DNA from: Saprospiraceae bacterium
GTDB taxonomy: Bacteria; Bacteroidota; Bacteroidia; Chitinophagales; Saprospiraceae
Direction of reading: 5' to 3'
Length of the DNA: 11,979 bases
NCBI GenBank assembly: GCA_007128085.1
Contig: SKYC01000068.1
Location: 1-11,979, forward strand
The stretch's first letter is position 1; every line of letters begins with the position of its first letter. The notes under the pieces are model-generated. The model made no database searches, was not told the origin of the DNA, and saw only the letters and a list, made by a program, of their open reading frames with translations. Shown here in pieces: positions 8,185-11,979 of the stretch. The position numbers and the translations under genes are program-made.

Positions 8185-9333
8185 TTAATCCAATTGGACC
8201 GGGCCTGAATTTAAGGGGATGTTGTAAATAAATGAAAAGTTGACCAGGTAATCGGCAAAAGCCGCATCTCCATGGCCTCCGGTTTCCAAGTCCCGGACGC
8301 TTTTGATCCGGTTCCTGTAGACGGCTACGGGAACACTCAGGTTGGCGTTCCATCTGGCGCTGTTGTATCCGACTACGGGCTCCACAGAAATGGCGTGGCC
8401 GGGCCTTCGATAACCTTCACTTTTTCCGATTAAATCCTTGGCGGGTACTCCTTCAATGAGGCCTCCCAAACCCAGGGAAAAACCACGGGGTAAAAAGTAA
8501 TTGACTCCCATTCGCGCACCGAATTGGTCAGGCGCTGAAAAATAACTCCAGTGATTGTCCGGATTGCCCCCCAATCTCCTCAACTCATCGTTGTGGTTTT
8601 TGGGATTGAACAGATATTGACCCGAAAAATAAAGTGCCGCCTTGCCATCGAAAATGGAGTGGTAGGCCTGACCCTCGAGGATAATCCCCCATCCACCGTC
8701 GCCGAGTTGAATGGATTAGTCCACCGGCTGGGTAATGGTATAGTCGTTGCCTTCTTCATCGAGTTTGTGAAATTCCCCGGTTACGTGAGGATTTCCGGTG
8801 GGTATTTTGACTCCCAATCCAAGCGCAAAGTTGGTGGGAGAAAGCATCACATCCCTGAACCAGTAGTTGGCAGTAATTCTGATATCACCCAATCCGGAGG
8901 AGGAGGTGTGAAAACGCTTTTGGTCCGGATTCGCAGTCGTAGAATTTCCATAGTGTTCGTAAAGGGAGGAACGGTCGTGAAAACTATAGGGTATATTTAA
9001 GGTGACACTCAACCGGTCGGTAATCCCGTAACCGATTCCCAAATCTATAAAGTTGGATTTGTTGATTACTTCAGTATTGTTTTCCACGCGGTACTTCTCC
9101 TCCACATCCCCGCGAAAGTGACGAAAAGACTTAAAATACCGGTAGTTGGTTGAAATAGATAAATTGCCCTTGGATGTTAGACTGTGTTCCGGACTCCCTA
9201 CTCCCGGATTGCTACATCCCATTCCCTGTATGGCTACACATCCCTGGGCTGAAATCGAATGAATGCTGCTGAAGCTCAAGGTGAAAATCAGGCACAAAAG
9301 ACAACATGTAAAATGGCTTATTAAGGCTTTCAT
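8185..9333 (-). pseudogene. Outer-membrane transporter-like beta-barrel gene with one in-frame stop (TAA at codon 206)
   Basis: One continuous frame runs from the ATG at 9333 to TAA at 8185 (382 positions) and is broken only by TAA at 8718-8716. The first part (205 residues) has a signal peptide (about 1-30, ending HSISAQ), a Cys-containing mature start 'GCVAIQGMGCSNPG', and barrel strands including 'LGIGYGITDRLSVTLNIPYS', 'GLGDIRITANYWF' and 'FALGLGVKIPTG', as in Phenol_MetA_deg/transporter-type outer-membrane proteins. After the stop the frame continues as 'SIQLGDGGWGIILEGQAY', 'AALYFSGQYLFNP', 'FGARMGVNYFLP' and ends 'NFSFIYNIPLNSGPVQLD', plainly the rest of the same barrel. From memory of related proteins, the junction 'QPVD*SIQ' should read 'PVDQSIQ', so a single CAA to TAA change explains it. 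Without readthrough the product would be half a barrel and non-functional. Both halves still look under coding constraint. Confidence 0.82.
8716..8718 (-). other. In-frame TAA that splits the barrel gene
   Basis: The codon lies between '…TITQPVD' and 'SIQLGDGGWG…'. There is no frame change across it. Reversal of one base (TAA to CAA, Gln) restores a full-length protein. Confidence 0.85.
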
Positions 9334-9381
9334 CGGTTTAAATTTTAACCTGATTTTTTAAAACAAATTACATTCTGAGTA

Positions 9382-9389
9382 CAAAGATA
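9382..9389 (-). promoter_or_regulatory. Candidate -7 box of the barrel gene (TATCTTTG)
   Basis: The minus strand reads TATCTTTG, an exact match to the Bacteroidota -7 consensus TAnnTTTG, about 49 nt before the ATG at 9333. The -33 region lacks a clear TTTG and is instead covered by the inverted repeat at 9400-9419. It implies that the barrel gene has its own transcript, separate from the DNA repair gene upstream. Confidence 0.45.
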
Positions 9390-9399
9390 CTGTAAAGAA

Positions 9400-9419
9400 T
9401 AAAAACCACTGTGTTTTTA
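9400..9419. terminator. Perfect AT-rich hairpin between the repair gene and the barrel gene
   Basis: TAAAAAC (9400-9406) and GTTTTTA (9413-9419) form a perfect 7-bp stem with a 6-nt loop, starting 8 bp after the stop of the DNA repair gene. It could act as a weak, possibly bidirectional terminator, since the stem itself supplies a T-run. It also covers the -33 to spacer area of the barrel promoter, so an operator role is an alternative. Confidence 0.35.
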
Positions 9420-9426
9420 GTTTGCT

Positions 9427-10134
9427 TTAACACCTCGCCGTCTTTCTCTTCTTACCGATACGCCTCTTGTCCCCTGCTTTTTGTATATAATCTGTTGCGA
9501 GAGGTACCTTACAGGCGGTATCTCCCATATGGACCGTTACCGTTCCAATATTTTTAGCGACTTCCAGTGCCTTTGGGGTCAACTCCGCGATATAAGTGCC
9601 GGTAGCTATGACGAATCCGTTCATGGTATGCCTGACCCTGTTTTGGGCGGAGTCAATGCGATCCTCCACCCGGTCGAGCAGCTTACTGTAGGCATCGATA
9701 TCCAACTTTTCATCGGGATTCACGGAGGCGTAATAACTTAATGTGGACCAGCCTGCTGCAGCAATATTCTCCCGATCGGAATCTATCCACTTTTTACCCA
9801 GATCAAATCCAAACTCAGTCTCTGCAGCAACCCAGGGGACCGCGTATTCACTGAGAAAATACCAATAGGCCCCCTCCACCCAAATTTCGAGTTGTTCTCT
9901 GGTGATTTTTTTCTCGTCCGCCATCAATCCCGCCAGATACATCGCATCGGAATTGCCGGTATCGTAGAGATCCAAAGAGAGTTGGTGATTTTTTTTGGTT
10001 TTCTTGAGGATTTTTTTCAGATCCCCGACTTTTACACCAAAAAAAGGTTCTTTTGCCCCGTGTCGAAGAAAGGTCTTTTTGGTTTGCGGGTCGCCGTATT
10101 TTTCAAGCTCCTTCAGTACTTCATCCCTGGTCAT
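9427..10134 (-). CDS. DNA alkylation repair family protein (AlkD-like, HEAT-repeat)
   Basis: The 235-residue soluble protein matches the AlkD-type DNA alkylation repair family (PF08713) in length and layout: short paired helices throughout, 'FFGVKVGDLKKILKK' near the N-terminus (31-45), 'NSDAMYLAGLMAD' (61-73), 'AAAGWSTLSYYA' (125-136), 'RHTMNGFVIATGTYIAEL' (168-185), and a basic tail 'KRRIGKKRKTARC' (223-235) that could contact DNA. AlkD enzymes remove N3- and N7-alkylated bases by gripping the DNA backbone with HEAT-like repeats. The Trp/Asp residues known from Bacillus AlkD cannot be placed with confidence here, so glycosylase activity is not assured; this may belong to a separate Bacteroidota subgroup with another role. 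Transcribed alone; neighbours are unrelated. Confidence 0.82.
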   Translation of the reverse strand: MTRDEVLKELEKYGDPQTKKTFLRHGAKEPFFGVKVGDLKKILKKTKKNHQLSLDLYDTGNSDAMYLAGLMADEKKITREQLEIWVEGAYWYFLSEYAVPWVAAETEFGFDLGKKWIDSDRENIAAAGWSTLSYYASVNPDEKLDIDAYSKLLDRVEDRIDSAQNRVRHTMNGFVIATGTYIAELTPKALEVAKNIGTVTVHMGDTACKVPLATDYIQKAGDKRRIGKKRKTARC

Positions 10135-10372
10135 TTGTTCTGTATTTAGTGATGAGAATCTGTGCCCTTAATTCTCTGTGCTCTCTGTTCCTCCCCGCCA
10201 ACCAGTTGGGGGCAAGCGTGGTGAGATTTTTTTTTTTAAATAGGCCACGTAGCCTTGTATTTAGCCTGTAGAAATGAGAGATACAATAAAGAAAGTGTTG
10301 ATTATAGTACACCACTTATTTATCATAATCCTTCCTTTTAGGGGTAGTAATTTCCCTTTTTTTAATACAAGC
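10135..10372. other. Intergenic region between the binding-protein gene and the repair gene
   Basis: This 238-bp stretch holds an 11-base T-run on the plus strand (10227-10237), a small perfect hairpin CCAAC-CA-GTTGG (10199-10210) and, on the minus strand, a run of ACAGAG-like units (about 10155-10191). No gene or standard intrinsic terminator is evident. Confidence 0.5.
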
Positions 10373-11530
10373 TTAATCAGATAAAATAACTTGGCCCCTT
10401 GCCAACTCCTCCGGCCAAACGATAACTTTTTCGCCATCCTGCCACTGAATAAACAATCCCCTATTGGCCGTTTGAAAACCCCTTTCGTCCACCGCGTAGT
10501 CGCTGAATACGGTGGTGGTCTCCAAATTTAAAAGTTCTTTGCGCAAGCGGTCCTGATCCATCGTTTCCGCCCGCCTTATCGCTTCGGCCAACAACTGACA
10601 GCTCCCGTAAGCGCCCGCCGCATGAAAACTGGGAGTCCTTTCGAAACGATGTCGGTAGTCCTCCGTGAACCGATCGATGCCCGGATTGGAGAGAGTGGAC
10701 TCCCAGGCCGACAGGCCAAAAGTCAACTCCGCTGCATCCTCCAGCTCTTCCTGAAACTCATCTACCGCCCCGGAAGTGCCGAACATTTTTAGTTCGATGC
10801 CTTTTTCATTCATTTGCTGTACCAGACGGATAAAATCGCTGAGAGAAGAAGCCGCCATGGCCAATACCTCAATTTCGTGGGCCTCAATGTAATCCAGTAT
10901 TTGTGAAAAATCCTCTTTACCACTGGGGTAAGATCGGTGGAACAAAACGTCCATTCCCCTTTGTTCTGCGAGTTTTACCGCTCCATTCCCGGCTGCGGCC
11001 GGAAACAACTGGTCTTCCTGCAGCACAGCAATTCGCTTAAATCCCTGCTGATCCGCCAGGTCTATCAGTCCCGCGAGAAACAATTCAGCGGGGGGTAGCA
11101 CCATAAACAGGTATTTCCTACCTTTTTCCCAGATGGAGGAGGTGGCTGCGAGAGGTGAAATCATCACCATTTGGTGGTTTTCGGTTATATCGGCTACAGC
11201 CTCAGTTAGGGTAGAGCCATAGGGCCCCATGACCGCATCGACTTTTTCGCTGACTATAAGTTTTTCGTAAATTTCCCTGGCCCGTTCACGATTCGATTCG
11301 TCGTCGTAAACGACAAACTTTACCGCTTTACCCAGCAGTCCCCCTTCGCTGTTGAGATGATCCTGACAGAGCAGGTATCCATTGTGGGCGGGGATGCCCT
11401 GAGTGGAGTACGCTCCAGTTAACGACATACTGGCTCCTATGCGAATGCTGTCCTCCTGGACATTTGCATCGGCCCGGAGGAGCAGGGGGATCAGGAAAAA
11501 AATGACGGCTGGAAGATATTTGATGTACAC
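10373..11530 (-). CDS. Periplasmic substrate-binding protein, branched-chain amino acid (LivJ-like) type
   Basis: The 385-residue protein has a signal peptide (about 1-22, 'YLPAVIFFLIPLLLRADA'; no lipobox Cys) and the two-lobed type I periplasmic binding protein fold. Signatures are 'IRIGASMSLTGAYSTQG' (29-45), 'AHNGYLLCQDHLNSEGGLLG' (48-67), 'VVYDDESNRERA' (73-84), 'VDAVMGPYGSTLTEAV' (97-112) and 'FERTPSFHAAGAYGSCQLL' (296-314), all characteristic of Leu/Ile/Val-type binding proteins. The start is GTG at 11530: it is the only start that keeps the signal peptide, since an in-frame TAA lies five codons upstream and the next Met is residue 35. No LivH/M/F/G genes are adjacent, so it is an orphan here; in this family, stand-alone members bind amino acids, amides, urea or aromatic compounds, and some serve as sensors. 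The ligand cannot be named. Confidence 0.88.
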   Translation of the reverse strand: MYIKYLPAVIFFLIPLLLRADANVQEDSIRIGASMSLTGAYSTQGIPAHNGYLLCQDHLNSEGGLLGKAVKFVVYDDESNRERAREIYEKLIVSEKVDAVMGPYGSTLTEAVADITENHQMVMISPLAATSSIWEKGRKYLFMVLPPAELFLAGLIDLADQQGFKRIAVLQEDQLFPAAAGNGAVKLAEQRGMDVLFHRSYPSGKEDFSQILDYIEAHEIEVLAMAASSLSDFIRLVQQMNEKGIELKMFGTSGAVDEFQEELEDAAELTFGLSAWESTLSNPGIDRFTEDYRHRFERTPSFHAAGAYGSCQLLAEAIRRAETMDQDRLRKELLNLETTTVFSDYAVDERGFQTANRGLFIQWQDGEKVIVWPEELARGQVILSD

Positions 11531-11694
11531 GGCCCGGTTTTTTTATGAGAGGGTAAAGTTACTAAATTACAGGTAACCGCACTGGGATAGATGGTTGAAA
11601 TCCAATATACTCCGTAATGAAATAACTACTACATAGCATGCCTGCGATCCAGCATTCCTCATTGAGTTGGTGAGGTACACAGCACGCCTGAAAG
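11531..11694. other. Intergenic region with nested repeats
   Basis: This short gap between the partial barrel gene and the binding-protein gene carries most of the 12-bp inverted repeat described separately and a pair of near-identical 14-mers. A loose -7-like box, TAACTTTA, reads on the minus strand at 11561-11554, but no -33 box goes with it. Confidence 0.4.
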
Positions 11695-11704
11695 TTATTT
11701 CATT
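11616..11704. repeat. 89-bp unit bounded by a perfect 12-bp inverted repeat
   Basis: AATGAAATAACT (11616-11627) is the exact reverse complement of AGTTATTTCATT (11693-11704). Between the arms are an imperfect direct repeat, ACATAGCATGCCTG (11631-11644) and ACACAGCACGCCTG (11677-11690; 12 of 14 bases equal), and a small stem CCTCA/TGAGG (11657-11661 and 11671-11675). The right arm contains the stop codon of the partial gene. It may be a structured 3' end, a terminator-like hairpin or a very small repeat element; no transposase is linked to it. Confidence 0.45.
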
Positions 11705-11979
11705 GGCCTGTTGGGAAGCGAGTACACCATCTCAAGTCCAAAACCGGCATGCAAAAATTGCTTTCTAAAATCTCCGGGGTATTCATCAGAGCCATCGGTA
11801 AAGGTAAAAGGTTCAGCAGTTTGAATAGAGTTTTCCCTGGAAATTAAAACATTAAGTGTTGCTTGCAGTCGCATATTTTCTTTTATTTTATAGGCATATC
11901 CACATCCTAAGATGGACGCAATAAGCAGGCCTTCATTTCTTTTAAAATGGCCATGAAAAACCTGAATGACCTCATCGTC
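11695..11979 (-). CDS. C-terminal part of a probable outer-membrane beta-barrel protein
   Basis: An open minus-strand frame enters at the right edge and ends at TAA (11697-11695), giving the last 94 residues. It reads as amphipathic strands with turns: 'NEGLLIASILGCGYAYKIKE', 'MRLQATLNVLISREN', a loop 'TDGSDEYPGDFRK', then 'FLHAGFGLEMVYSLPNRPMK'. The spacing and the last strand resemble the end of an 8-12-stranded porin or outer-membrane barrel common in Bacteroidota. The N-terminus is outside the window, so the family and role are not known; a surface-exposed or lipid-linked beta protein is the alternative. Confidence 0.65.
   Translation of the reverse strand, partial: DDEVIQVFHGHFKRNEGLLIASILGCGYAYKIKENMRLQATLNVLISRENSIQTAEPFTFTDGSDEYPGDFRKQFLHAGFGLEMVYSLPNRPMK

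Noticed and set aside
8185..8583. A separate 132-residue gene starting at the internal ATG at 8583
   Set aside because: The same frame is open upstream to the TAA at 8716 with coding-like sequence ('DGGWG', 'YFSGQYLFNP'), so it is the distal part of the 9333 gene rather than an independent gene.
8551..9000. Plus-strand open frame of 149 codons
   Set aside because: It is antisense to the interrupted barrel gene, whose minus-strand product is clearly protein-like on both sides; the plus frame has no recognisable features.
10199..10237. Hairpin CCAAC-CA-GTTGG with a nearby T-run as a plus-strand terminator
   Set aside because: No plus-strand gene ends here, and the T-run lies about 16 nt beyond the stem.

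Overview
The window looks like chromosomal DNA from a marine or free-living member of the Bacteroidota, possibly Saprospiria- or Cytophagia-like. The evidence is indirect: a very large secreted reprolysin-like metalloprotease with stacked Ig-like and 'GTFS…IDPATG…GTYLVTYT' modules typical of type IX-secreted proteins, outer-membrane beta-barrel genes of Bacteroidota character, AT-rich intergenic DNA, and promoter-like sequences of the Bacteroidota form (TTTG, then about 20 nt, then TAnnTTTG) in place of sigma-70 boxes. The genus cannot be fixed from the sequence. All genes I can support are on the minus strand, so the window reads from right to left.

Layout from the right (upstream) end. (1) 11695-11979 is the C-terminal end of a probable outer-membrane barrel protein, cut by the window edge. 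A short intergenic piece with a 12-bp inverted repeat follows. (2) 10373-11530 encodes a stand-alone periplasmic substrate-binding protein of the branched-chain amino acid (LivJ-like) type with a GTG start and no ABC permease or ATPase nearby. (3) 9427-10134 encodes an AlkD-like DNA alkylation repair family protein. (4) 8185-9333 is an outer-membrane 'transporter' barrel gene interrupted by one in-frame TAA at codon 206. The reading frame continues cleanly for another 176 codons, so this is either a fresh pseudogene, a sequence error or a readthrough candidate.

(5) 3772-7775 is a tight three-gene operon: a membrane glycosyltransferase of the cellulose-synthase (BcsA-like GT2) type without a PilZ domain, a membrane-anchored DUF3131 protein that probably acts on glycans in the periplasm, and an outer-membrane beta-barrel. 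The first two genes overlap by ATGA and the second and third are 3 nt apart. Together they resemble a minimal system for making, trimming and exporting an exopolysaccharide, and this is the most interesting unit of the window. (6) 1-3348 is a secreted multidomain metalloprotease that runs off the left edge while still inside Ig-like repeats.

The longer gene-free stretches (3349-3771 and 7776-8184) hold candidate promoters, a 15-bp palindrome and a 14-bp direct repeat pair, but no supportable gene. No tRNA, rRNA, CRISPR array, transposase or phage gene is visible.
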